A DNA stretch of 64,000 nucleotides from Rutidosis leptorrhynchoides (GCF_046630445.1 NC_092343.1:134223501-134287500); one strand, 5' to 3'. Shown: positions 1 through 12,342, counted from the first letter of the stretch. The notes: generated from the letters alone by a model not told the origin. Translations and numbers: made by a program.

Positions 1-1472
1 GTAATGTCCAACAGTCCCGTAACAATCTAAAAACCTCATTTCTTACCCCAATTACCGACTCCGTCACTTGTGGGAACGTTTTATTTAATAGTTGTAGCCC
101 GATGTTCTTGTTCTCACTTTGGTGAGAAGCGAACATTACTAATCCGTAAGCATAACATGCTTTTTTATGTTGCATGTTAGCCGCTTTTTCTAAATCACGA
201 AGTCCAATATTCGGATATATTGAGTCAAAATAATTTCTTAACCCATTGCGTAAAATAGCATTTGGGTTCCCCGCAATATATGCGTCAAAGTAAACACATC
301 GTAACTTATGGATTTCCCAATGTGATATCCCCCATCTTTCGAACGAAAGCCTTTTATAAACCAAGGCATTCTTGGAACGTTCTTCAAATGTCTTACAAAC
401 TGATCTCGCCTTAAATAGTTGTGCCGAAGAATTCTGACCGACTCTAGACAAGATTTCATCAATCATGTCTCCGGGTAGGTCTATTAAAATATTGGGTTGT
501 CTATCCATTTTGTGTTTTTATACTGTAAAATAGACAAGAGTTAGATTCATAAAAAAAAATATACTTATTAATACAAGCAATTTTTACATATATCATAAAG
601 CATAAGCACACTATATTACATATATTACACCACACGAATACAACTATCTTATTCCGACTCGCTTGTTTCTTCTTCTTCGGTTTTGGTTCGTTTTGCCAAG
701 TTTCTAGGGATATATGATGTTCCCCTAATAAGAGCCGTCGTGATCCACATTGGTTTAGAAAAACCTGGTGGTTTAGAGGTTCCCGGGTCATTGTTACAAC
801 TTAAGGACTTCGGGGGTTGACGATACATATAAAGTTCATCGGGGTTGGAATTAGATTTATCTATTTTTATGCCCTTTCCCTTATTATTTTCTTTTGCCTT
901 TTTAAATTCAGTTGGGGTAATTTCTATAACATCATCGGAATTCTCGTCGGAATCCGATTCATCGGAGAATTGGTAATCCTCCCAATATTTTGCTTCCTTG
1001 GCGGAAACACCATTGACCATAATTAACCTTGGTCGGTTGGTTGAGGATTTTCTTTTACTTCATCGTTTTATTATTTCCCCCACCGGTTCTATTTCTTCAT
1101 CCGGTTCCGATTCTTCTTCCGGTTCCGATTCTTCTTCCGGTTCCGACTCTTCTTCCGGTTCCTCTTCGGGAACTTGTGAATCAGTCCACGAATCATTCCA
1201 ATTTACATTTGACTCTTCATTATTATTAGGTGAGTCAATGGAACTTGTTCTAGAGGTAGACATCTATCACATAATATCAAATGCGTTAAGAGATTAATAT
1301 ATCACATAATATTCACATGTTAAAAATATATAGTTTCCAACAAAATTTGTTAAGCAATCATTTTTCAAGTAAACACGGTCGAAGTCCAGACTCACTAATG
1401 CATCCTAACAAACTCGATAAGACACACTAATGCAAAATTCTGGTTCTCTAAGACCAACGCTCGGATACCAAC
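1..1472 (-). mobile_element. Tekay-type chromovirus copy A, 5' internal part (runs off the left edge)
   Basis: This is the minus-strand internal region next to the 5' LTR at 1473-4725. It is collinear with 26358 downwards and 36187 downwards in the other two copies. A primer-binding site lies at 1459-1470 (minus strand reads TGGTATCCGAGC, one base off the initiator-Met type). It is followed by remnants of the acidic-protein ORF (about 1263 down to 649) and the start of the F-box ORF (about 508 down to 1). The rest of the element lies outside the window. It is visibly more diverged from the other two copies than they are from each other, so it is older. The ORFs look broken in this copy. Confidence 0.85.
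1083..1169 (-). repeat. 18-bp tandem repeat in the acidic ORF, copy A
   Basis: Units of CCGGTTCCGAYTCTTCTT on the + strand encode Ser-Glu-Pro-Glu-Glu-Glu on the minus strand. Copy A has four full units plus a partial one. The two younger copies (25987-26055 and 35816-35884) have three plus a partial one. Confidence 0.85.
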
Positions 1473-4400
1473 TGAAATGTCCCGTTCTTATTTATTAAAA
1501 ACGTTCCATATTAATTGATTTCGTTGCGAGGTTTTGACTTCTATATGAGACGTTTTTCAAAGACTGCATTCATTTTTAAAACAAACCATAACCTTTATTT
1601 CATAAATAAAGGTTTAAAAAGCTTTACGTAGATTATCAAATAATGATAATCTAAAATATCCTGTTTACACACGACCATTACATAATGGTTTACAATACAA
1701 ATATGTTACATCGAAATCAGTTTCTTGAATGCAGTTTTTACACAATATCATACAAACATGGACTCCAAATCTTGTCCTTATTTTAGTATGCAACAGCGGA
1801 AGCTCTTAATATTCACCTGAGAATAAACATGCTTTAAACGTCAACAAAAATGTTGGTGAGTTATAGGTTTAACCTATATATATCAAATCGTAACAATAGA
1901 CCACAAGATTTCATATTTCAATACACATCCCATACATAGAGATAAAAATCATTCATATGGTGAACACCTGGTAACCGACATTAACAAGATGCATATATAA
2001 GAATATCCCCATCATTCCGGGACACCCTTCGGATATGATATAAATTTCGAAGTACTAAAGCATCCGGTACTTTGGATGGGGTTTGTTAGGCCCAATAGAT
2101 CTATCTTTAGGATTCGCGTCAATTAGGGTGTCCGTTCCCTAATTCTTAGATTACCAGACTTAATAAAAAGGGGCATATTCGATTTCGATAATTCAACCAT
2201 AGAATGTAGTTTCACGTACTTGTGTCTATTTTGTAAATCATTTAAAAAACCTGCATGTATTCTCATCCCAAAAATATTAGATTTTAAAAGTGGGACTATA
2301 ACTCACTTTCACATATTTTTACTTCGTCGGGAAGTAAGACTTGGCCACTGGTTGATTCACGAACCTATAACAATATATACATATATATCAAAGTATGTTC
2401 AAAATATATTTACAACACTTTTAATATATTTTGATGTTTTAAGTTTATTAACTCAGCTGTCCTCGTTAGTAACCTACAACTAGTTGTCCACAGTTAGATG
2501 TACAGAAATAAATCGATAAATATTATCTTGAATCAATCCACGACCCAGTGTATACGTATCTCAGTATTGATCACAACTCAAACTATATATATTTTGGAAT
2601 CAACCTCAACCCTGTATAGCTAACTCCAACATTCACATATAGAGTGTCTATGGTTGTTCCGAAATATATATATAGATGTGTCGACATGATAGGTCGAAAC
2701 ATTGTATACGTGTCTATGGTATCTCAAGATTACATAATATACAATACAAGTTGATTAAGTTATGGTTGGAATAGATTTGTTACCAATTTTCACGTAGCTA
2801 AAATGAGAAAAATTATCCAATCTTGTTTTACCCATAACTTCTTCATTTTAAATCCGTTTTGAGTGAATCAAATTGCTATGGTTTCATATTGAACTCTATT
2901 TTATGAATCTAAACAGAAAAAGTATAGGTTTATAGTCGGAAAAATAAGTTACAAGTCGTTTTTGTAAAGGTAGTCATTTCAGTCGAAAAACGACGTCTAG
3001 ATGACCATTTTTGAAAACATACTTCCACTTTGAGTTTAACCATAATTTTTGGATATAGTTTCATGTTCATAATAAAAATCATTTTCTCAGAATAACAACT
3101 TTTAAATCAAAGTTTATCATAGTTTTTAATTAACTAACCCAAAACAGCCCGCAGTGTTACTACGACGGCGTAAATCCGGTTTTACGGTGTTTTTCGTGTT
3201 TCCAGGTTTTAAATCATTAAGTTAGCATATCATATAGATATAGAACATGTGTTTATTTGATTTTAAAAGTCAAGTTAGAAGGATTAACTTTTGTTTGCGA
3301 ACAAGTTTAGAATTAACTAAACTATGTTCTAGTGATTACAAGTTTAAACCTTCGAATAAGATAGCTTTATATGTATGAATTGAATGATGTTATGAACATC
3401 ATTACTACCTTAAGTTCCTTGGATAAACCTACTGGAAAAGAGAAAAATGGATCTAGCTTCAATGGATCCTTGGATGGCTCGAAGTTCTTGAAGCAGAATC
3501 ATGACACGAAAACAAGTTCAAGTAAGATCATCACTTGAAATAAGATTGTTATAGTTATAGAAATTGAACCAAAGTTTGAATATGATTATTACCTTGTATT
3601 ATAATGATAACCTACTGTAAGAAACAAAGATTTCTTGAGGTTGGATGATCACCTTACAAGATTGGAAGTGAGCTAGCAAACTTGAAAGTATTCTTGATTT
3701 TATGAAACTAGAACTTTTGGAATTTATGAAGAACACTTAGAACTTGAAGATAGAACTTGAGAGAGATCAATTAGATGAAGAAAATTGAAGAATGAAAGTG
3801 TTTTTAGGTGTTTTTGGTCGTTGGTGTATGGATTAGATATAAAGGATATGTTATTTTGTTTTCATGTAAATAAGTCATGAATGATTACTCATATTTTTGT
3901 AATTTTATGAGATATTTCATGCTAGTTGCCAAATGATGGTTCCCACATGTGTTAGGTGACTCACATGGGCTGCTAAGAGCTGATCATTGGAGTGTATATA
4001 CCAATAGTACATACATATAAAAGCTGTGTATTGTACGAGTACGAATACGGGTGCATGCGAGTAGAATTGTTGATGAAACTGAACGAGGATGTAATTGTAA
4101 GAATTTTTGTTAAGTAGAAGTATTTTGATAAGTGTATTGAAGTCTTTCAAAAGTGTATAAATACATATTAAAACACTACATGTATATACATTTTAACTGA
4201 GTCGTTAAGTCATCGTTAGTCGTTACATGTAAATGTTGTTTTGAAACCTTTAGGTTAACGATCTTGTTAAATGTTGTTAACCCAATGTTTATAATATCAA
4301 AAGAGATTTTAAATTATTATATTATCATGATATTATGATGTACGAATATCTCTTAATATGATATATATACATTAAATGTCGTTACAACGATAATCGTTAC

Positions 4401-4725
4401 ATATATGTCTCGTTTCAAAATCATTAAGTTAGTAGTCTTGTTTTTACATATGTAGTTCATTGTTAATATAATTAATGATATGTTTACTTATCATAATATC
4501 ATGTTAACTATATATATAACCATATATATGTCATCATATAATTTTTACAAGTTTTAACGTTCGTGAAATCACCGGTCAACTTGGGTGGTCAATTGTCTAT
4601 ATGAAACCTATTTCAATTAATCAAGTCTTAACAAGTTTGATTGCTTAACATGTTGGAAACATTTAATCATGTAAATATCAATCTCAATTAATATATATAA
4701 ACATGGAAAAGTTCGGGTCACTACA
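1473..4725 (-). repeat. Tekay LTR, copy A (5' LTR, 3.25 kb)
   Basis: On the + strand this block starts TGAAATGTCCCG and ends GGGTCACTACA. In element orientation it therefore runs TGTAGTGACC...GGGACATTTCA, with standard TG...CA ends. It aligns along its whole length with the LTRs at 26359-29609 and 36188-39439. No host gene is visible in it; short ORFs inside are shadows present in every LTR copy. Confidence 0.93.
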
Positions 4726-5217
4726 CTATCTGCATGTTAAAGTCTTATAATCAAGTGCTCATGATAAATGTATAAATTTTTTTTGCGATGTTTTCAAGAA
4801 AATATCATGGCCTAACTTACGATAAATGCTTTACTAAACCTGTAGATTCACTCAATAGTTTTTATTGACCTTTTGCATGTTTTTATCTCAGGTCCTTAGA
4901 GGTAGTGCTTCCATTTGCTTAAGTTACTATGTTTGCTTGTTGCTAGTACTGGAGCGAAGTCCAGCATTGTTTACAAATATTCTTATGAACAACATACATT
5001 CGCATTATGAAGTCTTTTCATTTATTTAAATAATGTTTGGGAGTTATTTTACAGTTGGTCATTTCTATTAAATCTTTTTGAAGTATATTTCATTTAATGA
5101 CCACGTTTACTAAATTGTAATGCGAATGCTTTTCGAAAATGTCTCATATAGTGGGTGTGACCGTTAACGTGAGACCAGCGTTAATACGCCGTTAGTTGAT
5201 TCTAACGGGGTATTACA
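4726..5217 (+). repeat. Fragment of another Tekay-like LTR (3' tail)
   Basis: The stretch has no coding signal. It contains a segment (about 4890-4960) resembling the 'CTCAGGT..TTAGAGGT' region found in reverse in the solo LTR near 51070, and it ends GGGGTATTACA, a typical end for this LTR group. I read it as the 3' part of a diverged LTR in + orientation. The left boundary is simply the end of copy A. Confidence 0.45.
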
Positions 5218-7543
5218 CCCGACCATTGTAGATATCATTGTTTCATACCAAAATGTTACAACATTTTCAACCACAACGGCTGCACATAGCTCGTTGTGGT
5301 TGAATTAAGGCAACGAATTGAGCACAACGGCTCCCGTAGTGCATGGTCTAAGAAATTTGTGGTGGCACAATTTTTGGATTATAAATTGATTGACTCAAAG
5401 ACGGTTATGACTCAAATCCAAGAACTGCAGGTTATTCTTCATGACATACATGCCGAAGGAATGATACTTGGAGAGACATTCCAAGTAGCTGCTATGATTC
5501 AGAAATTTCCACCAAGTTGGACTGATTTCAAGAATTATCTCAAGCACAAGAAAAAGGAGATGACCATTTAAGATCTTATAGTTCGTCTTCATATTGAAGA
5601 GGACAACAAACTTGCTCTAAAGAAAAGCAATGCCCCTGATTCGGCAAAATCCAATATGGTTGTACATGGTCGATCCTCAAAGTTCAATAAAGGCAAAGGA
5701 AAGGCTGAGAAGAAAAATAAGGGGAAAGGGTCTAAGCTACAACCTAAAGGCGGTGTTGTGAAGTAGAAGTTTCAAGGCACTTGCTATAATTATGACCAGC
5801 CAGGTCATCGGGCTAATGAGTGTAAACAGCCTAAGAAAGAGACATCCCGCCAAGCACATTTGATGTGTGATGACATGGACCTTGTTGCTATGGTCTCTGA
5901 CATTCCTTCCATGATTTCGGAAGTAAACCTTGTGGGATCTAAGACTAAAGGGTGGTGGGTGGATAAAGGTGCTACCCGTCATGTATCTTCTGATAATACC
6001 GTCTTTAACACGTTTAAAGAGGTGAATAACAGAGATAAATTGTATATGGGTAATTCTGCTACCGCCGAGATCAAGGGTGAAGAAGATGTTGTGTTGAAGA
6101 TGACATTCGGAAAGGAGCTAAAACTCAAAAATGTCTTGTTTGTTCCCGAGATTCGCAAGAATCTTGTGTCGGGGTGGTTGCTCAACAAGTTTGGTTTTAG
6201 ACTTGTGTTTGAGTCGGACAAAGTGGTCATTAGTAAGAATGGGATTTTTTTTTTTTTGAAAAGCAAGAAGGCCTTATATTAAACACCATGAAAGAGTACA
6301 AGATTGACAATAAGCAACCCCAAATACAACTAACAAACACGAAATAAATAAGAAAATTACATTTACACCATAATAATTGCAAAGGTTGCAATTAACATGA
6401 AGAAGAAGGACAAGAGAACCATTGTAGCCAATCTATCTTGTGACCTTTGTATCGCCGCGAAATCCAATCGAAGGAGAGAATTTGGATCTCATTAAGTAAA
6501 AAAGTCACCTTCTCGATCTTATTCTTGAAAACTTTTGCATTTCTATTCTTCCAAAGTAAGTAACAAACCACCCAACAAACCTCTTGTCATATTGTTCTTT
6601 TGTTATCCGATGCAAGATTCCCAAAAGTAGCACTAAAAATATCTCCATAACCGAAAATTGCCGAGTTGTACCCCCACCAACGAAGAACTTTTGACCAAAT
6701 ATCTTTTGCAACTTGACATGAGAAAAGAATATGCCCTACCGTCTCAATATCGCCATCACCTACCGGACATCTCACACTATTTAAATCGATACCTCGTTTA
6801 GCAAATTCGAACCTTACCGGAATAAGACCCAATCTTGCGCGCCAAATGAACACCTTCACTTTTTTTGGAACAAACCTTTACGAAGAGTTTCAACCGGGTA
6901 GAATTGCGAGCTAATGTTGCGTTATCTAAGAGAGCCGAACATAGTTTCACTGTGAAAATCCCCTTCAAATCCAAAGCCCAGCCCCACCCATCTTTTTTAC
7001 CCGAAATCAGTTGTATGGACAGAACAAGCCCAACCAACTCATTTAATTCTGCCCTCGTACGGCCTTGAGGCTGGTAAGCCCAATTACCGAAACGAATAAA
7101 GCATCTACCACCAGTTCTACTTATATGCTTGAGTCATCTAATGTTTGGCATGGACGACTAGGACATGTTAATTTTAATTCTATACGTTGCTTGATTAAAT
7201 TAAATTACATACCGACATTCCTCAAATTACAAATGTCCAACATGTGTTGAAGCAAAAACAACAAGATCATCCTTTAAATCGATTGAAAGAAAAAACCGAA
7301 CCCCTTGATATAATACACACTGATGTGTGTGACTTCAAATCGATTCCAACACAAGGTGGAAACAAGTATTTCATCACATTTATTGATGATTGCACCAAAT
7401 ATTGCTATGTGTATTTACTGAAGAGTAAAAATGAAGCAATTGATAAATTTGTGGATTACAAAAGCGAAGTTGAGAACCAACTCAACAAGAAAATTAAGGT
7501 CGTTTGGAGCAATAGGAAAGGTGAATATGTATCACCATTTTTC
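5218..7543 (+). mobile_element. Ty1/copia element, internal fragment, broken, with nested LINE
   Basis: Copia parts appear in order. Gag of the UBN2 type is at about 5296-5650, and a CCHC-type zinc knuckle remnant is near 5775-5825. The protease region lies at 5860-6240, with the '[13 protein letters not shown]' stretch where DSGAT is usual. GAG-pre-integrase is at 7120-7250 (WHGRLGHVN) and the start of the integrase core at 7290-7540 (HTDVCDF...FIDDCTKYCYVYLLKSK). A LINE tail (6245-7064) is inserted in it. No LTR was recognised at either end, and there is no reverse transcriptase. It is a fossil with several breaks, and its right end abuts kinase sequence. Confidence 0.85.
6245..7064 (-). 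mobile_element. LINE (non-LTR retrotransposon), 5'-truncated 3' end
   Basis: A run of 13 T at 6245-6257 is the poly(A) tail of a minus-strand element inserted in the copia protease region. Reading away from it, a reverse-transcriptase zinc-binding domain (zf-RVT) is recognisable: KVFIWRARLGLIPVRFEFAKRGIDL (about 6859-6785) then SVRCPVGDGDIETVGHILFSC. The usual CPxC pair reads CPVG, so one zinc ligand is lost. The domain is split over two frames (6798-7037 and 6587-6859), so a frameshift is present. The catalytic RT and the endonuclease are missing through 5' truncation. I found no clear target-site duplication. Confidence 0.85.
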
Positions 7544-7555
7544 AATTTACGTTCA

Positions 7556-7675
7556 CAACAAGAGTCTTTGGAAGTATTTGCAAATATTGCAATTAGATGT
7601 TTGGAAATAACTCAAGACAAGCGTCCAACAATAAAAGTCGTCTTTGATTAACTTCAAAAGGCACTAAACCTTTAA
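7556..7675 (+). pseudogene. Receptor-like kinase exon, type B (B1), C-terminal tail only
   Basis: The last ~40 codons of a protein-kinase domain (QESLEVFANIAIRCLEITQDKRPT, subdomain XI with its conserved Arg) are almost identical to the end of B2 at 14175-14294. The exon ends at the same splice donor (GTAAG at 7676). Intron similarity continues for about 100 bp (CTTCGTATGCTT) before a LINE interrupts at 7822. The N-terminal part is absent: upstream is copia integrase sequence, with the join near 7543-7556. A stop codon in the tail (GATTAACTT, where B2 has GAGGGACTT) also disables it. This is the first of four kinase-exon remnants in the order B-A-B-A. Confidence 0.8.
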
Positions 7676-7821
7676 GTAAGTCGATGCTTTACGAATTCAG
7701 TACAACAATTTAGTTTCTCTTCGTATGCTTGCCTCTATTATATGGGTTTAGTGACAAACAGTTTTATATTCAAAGACTTATAAAACTCGCTAGCTAATAT
7801 GTTGATCTGTCTATCTGTCTC
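7676..7821 (+). other. Intron remnant downstream of kinase exon B1
   Basis: The sequence resembles the start of the intron after B2 (14295-14360), including CTCTTCGTATGCTT. No coding signal was seen. Confidence 0.5.
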
Positions 7822-9300
7822 TTTTTTTTTTTTTTTTGAAAGGCAACAAAACTAACAAACCATTGAAACAGGAAAGAGTACACAAAGCATAAGAGCTACA
7901 CAAAACAGTCAACAAGGAGACTGTGCAGATCTCAACCAAACTAATATGCTAGCACTAAGCTTATAAAAAACAAGTCATATATATGCTGAGATAGCACTAA
8001 AGACAACTCGAGAGTATAACATGTATACCGTCACATAAGAGTCATGATAGTATCACGATAGAGTCAAGAATGAGTGTGGATTCACTAGCCAAATGTGCCA
8101 ATCTAGTTGCTTCCCTTTTAGTCTTCTAGATATCCAGTCAAAGCTGATTACTTGTATCTCACTTAAGACGGACGGACCACACGAACTCTTGTTTTTGTAA
8201 ACCTTGTTGTTGCGATTTTTCCACAAGATGTATCCGCTTGTCCAATCGACCGCTTGCCAAATTTTTGACCCGAGCCCGGAAGATGTTGCGTTTATTGAAC
8301 CCAAAAATGTCTCTGATGTACTAAGATTTGAGAAACTATCTAAACCCCACCATTTGTAAACCCGCGCCCAAACATCAAAAGCATGTTTGCAAAAGACCAA
8401 TGAGTGCTCAATCGTTTCTATATCATCGTCACATATAGGACATCGTACCGAGTGAAGATCTATGCCCCGTTTATCCAATTCAGTGAGAACCGTAATTCTT
8501 TTGTTGAGTACTCGCCAAATGAAAATTTCAACTTTTTTAGGAACTAAAAAATTACGCAATGTTTCCCGATTTCCTCTTCCTTCCGTAAGGAATTTCTCCT
8601 CAATCAGACCTTGTAGTTTCTTTGTGGTGAAGATGCCATTTGATGAAAGAGCCCATTTCCATGAATCTATGCCGTTACCCATATGACTGTATGATAAAAG
8701 CATGTTAATAAGTACATGTAAGTTGCCATTTGCTCGCCCCGTAATGTTTCTGCACCAATCCCATTTGATGTCATAGCTTCCGTTTTCTCAGCACACTCGA
8801 TCCGAGACCTTTGCGTCTTTGTTTGTTTCCAGTCGATAAAGTCTACTGAATTTTTGCTCCAATTTTTCTTCTCCGATCCACGTATCCTTCCAAAAGTATG
8901 TTCAAGAGCCATTTCCAATTGCCCTCTGGAAAGAGCTAGTGAAAGTAATTCCCAGATTTGAGACAGATTTTCCTGCATTTAAAATGTTAGTCCAAGTGCC
9001 CGCAAGCCCCGCACCGGAGATTGGGCTGCGGAAATCAAACCCACCCGAAGTCCCATATATGCTTATGATAATTTTGGTCCATAACGAGGATGGCTCGTTG
9101 TGAAACCGCCACCACCATTTGCATAATAAGGCTAAGTTTTTACACTTAGTGAGTTTAAATTCAAACCACCTTCCGAATAAGGTAGAAGAATTTTTTCCCA
9201 CTTTATCCACGATACTTTTTTCCCCGACCCGTTAAACCCCCAAAAAAACTCTCTTCTCACTCTCTAGTTCTTTTATCACACAATCTTTACACTTTTATTT
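7822..9300 (-). mobile_element. LINE, 5'-truncated, larger copy
   Basis: A 16-T run at 7822-7837 marks the poly(A) end. On the minus strand, from about 9300 downwards, come the end of the RT region (a degraded form of the RRxFFWGG...WVKWDxVCxP..GGL stretch near 9270-9150), the KWWWRFHNE segment (about 9110) and then the zf-RVT domain (8703-8053). In that domain the ligand pattern CPIC...H...C is intact (residues about 92-108 of the ORF). The coding region is divided over at least two frames (8053-8703 and 8667-9210), so it is dead. The 5' end is approximate and no target duplication was identified. It sits in the intron after kinase exon B1. Confidence 0.85.
8053..8703 (-). pseudogene. LINE ORF2 C-terminal fragment with zf-RVT domain
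   Basis: This 216-codon open frame begins inside the LINE. Residues 40-110 are the reverse-transcriptase zinc-binding domain: PKKVEIFIWRVLNKRITVLTELDKRGIDLHSVRCPICDDDIETIEHSLVFC, given here as landmarks only. The C-terminal part (about 125-210) matches the usual LINE tail with 'DWTSGYILWKNRNNKV' and 'ISFDWISRRLKGKQLDWHIWLVNP'. It is a transposon-derived fragment with no polymerase active site, so it has no independent function that I can infer. Confidence 0.8.
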
Positions 9301-10639
9301 TGAGTAAAAGTAGAACGGTTCATGTACTCTCAAACATATATTTTCAAGTCAACATACACTACAAATATTAAACTTAAAGGAAAAACAGGTGTTATGACAC
9401 CAATTTAATCTAAACTAGTTAATTGACCCGTAAAGACACAGGTTATTTTAGAAACCTGATTATTTGATATCTTAGAGCTATAATATAATTACCTTAGAAA
9501 TTGGTTTTGCACATAAAACTATATATATTATTTTGATAACGACTTAACATAATACTTACGGAGTATTTTTTTTCTGTTATACATAGTATTTTAATCGTTG
9601 TAATTTACAACTCTCAAAATATTATGTACATGTCACATATATTTATATTTTTTTTCTTGAAAGCACTTTGAAAGTCATACTCAAAAGTTAACTTTACCAA
9701 TAATGAATTGTGAACTTTTTTTTTTATGCTTTATCAGCTTGTACCATGCATTGTAAGCTTGTCTTTAAAATATAAAGTATAACATGTAGAGCTCAATGTA
9801 TTTGAGAGAGAGAGAAAATAAGAACTATTTATTTAAGTAATTTATCTATATTTTAATGTTAATAATTATAATTATTAATATAATAAATATTACATCATCC
9901 AAGTTAGCATGCTACAACTTTTGAAACACATGTTACAACTTTAAAAGCAAGTGATGACCTCATGATCAACTCACTTTTATAAGATAGAATAGATAGATAG
10001 ATTCTTGCATTAAATGGTTATAAGCATAGTCGTGCTTCCCTATGGGCCACATGGGCAATGGCCCAGGGCACCATAAAGATAGGGAATACCATTTTTCTTT
10101 AGCCCATTTAAAATACTAACTTCATTTCTAGTCCAAATGCAATATTATCACACGTTAGAATACTTGGCCTTTTAAAATACAATGTTAGCCCATTAATTTA
10201 TAATCAGCAAATATATTTTCCGAGTCGCTAGCAACCAACACCATTAACCTTTTTGTTAGATCGTCTTTTTCTATTTTCATACACGTAATCAGGTATTATC
10301 TTTCTATAAAATCATTGTATTTTTGTTTAAACATTATTGAGTTAGTATTAAATTGTTATGTTGACCTGTTTACGGAATCAAGTTCTCAAAATAAGGGATA
10401 AAAGATAAACAAGGTTTTTAGCAAATCTTGACCATGACAAATTAATTGTTGATTTTTCTTCGAAAAATGCACAAAGACATTTGTAACTCGGAGTTGATCT
10501 CCTCATATTGTAATACTTTCATTTGATAATAACATTGACGTAAAGATTCCGTCTAGCTTGGATACGCTCTAAACCCTCCTCATAATGTTTAATTTGTTTA
10601 CGAGAGGGCGTTTTTTCCAGACTTGCCCAGGGCACAACC
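9301..10639. other. AT-rich non-coding stretch, no gene recognised
   Basis: No plausible ORF or domain is visible. Near 10035-10080 (GGCAATGGCCCAGGGCACC) and again at 10620-10637 (ACTTGCCCAGGGCAC) the same 'GCCCAGGGCAC' word appears. That could be the two ends of a small non-autonomous DNA element of about 600 bp, but I could not define terminal inverted repeats or a target duplication. GATA-type simple repeats occur at 9980-10005. Confidence 0.4.
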
Positions 10640-11190
10640 TGTTGGTGCATGAATCCCCAGCCGTTATTCGTCTTTATGTTTAACACGTTTCGGTTATGTA
10701 ATAATGTTTACTCGAGACTATTGATTATCTTTGTGTTTGTGCGTACTTAATTTATTTAATGATCAATATGTTAAACTACACACAGTCGACCGAGTGTGTA
10801 TAGACACTAGACCGACCGTGTCAGTCAGTCGACCGAGTGTACACAAACACTCGACCGAGTGTGTCTGTGTTCACTATATATACGGGTTTAGACTTCTTTG
10901 ATGAGGTTACTCGTCCCATTCACCCTAAGTCGTAGGTTTTCGTCTCCAGAGAACCCTAACACCATATACCACCGAAATATATCGTCTAGGAGTCGATCTA
11001 ATCTAGTTTTAGCTCTATGTTTGACCAATTCTATCCCAAAACGACCCATATCTCGGTTTAACTCTATTCTAGTGTATTCCGCCTCTAGCTTAGAGTCCAA
11101 GCGACCTAAGATCCAAAGAATAATCGTCTACACAACCCTATGTATAAATAATAAGCTTCTAAACTATTTTAATAATTTTATACAATAGAC
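10640..11190 (+). repeat. Possible solo LTR or LTR fragment with short palindromes
   Basis: The sequence starts TGTTGGTGCATGAATCC, which resembles copia LTR starts. It has a TATA-like stretch (CTATATATAC near 10873) and no domain in any frame. Between 10790 and 10866 the word CGACCGAGTGT recurs, and at 10847-10862 it forms a perfect inverted repeat (ACACTCGACCGAGTGT). I could not find a matching target duplication or fix the right end. Confidence 0.35.
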
Positions 11191-11249
11191 TTCGGACGTT
11201 GGTTATATTGTTGTCATATGATATGTAATCAATTATCTGTGACTCACAG

Positions 11250-12152
11250 GAGAAACGAACGGATATCTACAAATTTTCACTCGAGGACGTAAAATTGGGT
11301 ACCGAAAACTTCAGTGACAATAATTCCATTGTAAGAGAAGGAAGTGGGACATTATACAGAGGAGAAGTCCCATACGGTAATGGACGCAAGACCGTTGTCT
11401 TGAAGGTTAGCAGATCAAGTGAAGAGCTCAAGTTTCTAAACGAACTTGAAATTCTCTTCAGGCTTAAACACGGGAATGTGGTTGAATTAGTAGGTTACTG
11501 TAGGGAGATGGATTATAGAATTATTGTTTATGCGAACGTGTCTAAGTGGAGTACTCTAAATAGCTATGTGACTGACGTTAGTCTTACGTGGACAAAACGA
11601 CTCGAGATATGCATAGATGTTGCAAACGGATTAAAATTCCTTCATGAAGGTTTTGCAAGACAACAATTGACTGTCCATAGAGACATTAAAAGTGAAAACA
11701 TCGTTCTAGATGGAGAGTTGAATGCAAAAATATGTGGCTTTGAATTTTCCTTGATAAGTCAAAAAAAAGTCAAGAGATGGAATATGTGGTTAACGATGTT
11801 GTTGGCTCGCCCGGCTATAGTGATCCCGTGTACAAGGAAACTGGTTTCTTAACCAAAGAATCTGATATTTATTCCTTCGGTGTGATTTTATTTGAGATGT
11901 TATGTGGACAACCGGCATGTTCAAAAGACGTAGGAGAATCAAATGAGTTTCTATACTCTTTAGTCAAGCGCAACACTAGAATTGGAAGACTTGATGAGAT
12001 AGTGTTTGAGGGTATTAAGAGACAAATTGCATTGAAATCACTAGCTAGACACGTTTCAAAGTATTGCGTGTCGATGTTTGCATGAAGAGAGAAAAAAACG
12101 ACCAAGGATGGATGAAGTAGCCGTTCAACTCAAGTTAGCATTAGAATTCCAA
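11250..12152 (+). pseudogene. Receptor-like kinase exon, type A pseudokinase (A1)
   Basis: The exon lies between an acceptor (CTCACAG, ending 11249) and a donor (GTAAGA at 12153), in phase 0 at both ends. It opens with the linker FSLEDVKLGTENFSD. Then come a weak glycine loop (REGSGTLYRG), a Lys in VVLKV, the hinge region (IIVYANVSKWSTL) and HRDIKSENI. The Mg-binding motif reads CGFEFS where DFG is expected, followed by the SPGYSDPVY and SDIYSFGVILFEMLCG regions. The reading frame shifts at the A-rich site near 11763 and again near 12060 (net zero), so the copy is broken. The DFG loss is shared with A2, so it is an ancestral pseudokinase feature and not part of the decay. A1 was probably one domain of a multi-kinase cytoplasmic receptor-like kinase. 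Confidence 0.85.
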
Positions 12153-12342
12153 GTAAGATTTTATATTGTTCCAAATTATACATTCTTTCAAGCAAAAACT
12201 TAATAATGAAAGCTACTTGTAACAGAAAAAAAGTCTTCTAATTTTGATTCTTTTAATCTATTAATATATGATTATAATTGTAACAATGAATTTGTACTGG
12301 GTCGAAATTTGTGTTTAACCTATGCCAAAGCTGGTGTTAATT

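Noticed and set aside
3917-4150. 77-codon minus-strand ORF present in all three full Tekay LTRs (also 28800-29033 and 38630-38863)
   Set aside because: It lies wholly within the LTR and has no recognisable domain. The copies are too similar overall for its openness to mean anything.
10020-10640. Possible non-autonomous hAT-like element with GCCCAGGGCAC at both ends
   Set aside because: The two words are in the same orientation, no terminal inverted repeat or 8-bp duplication could be defined.
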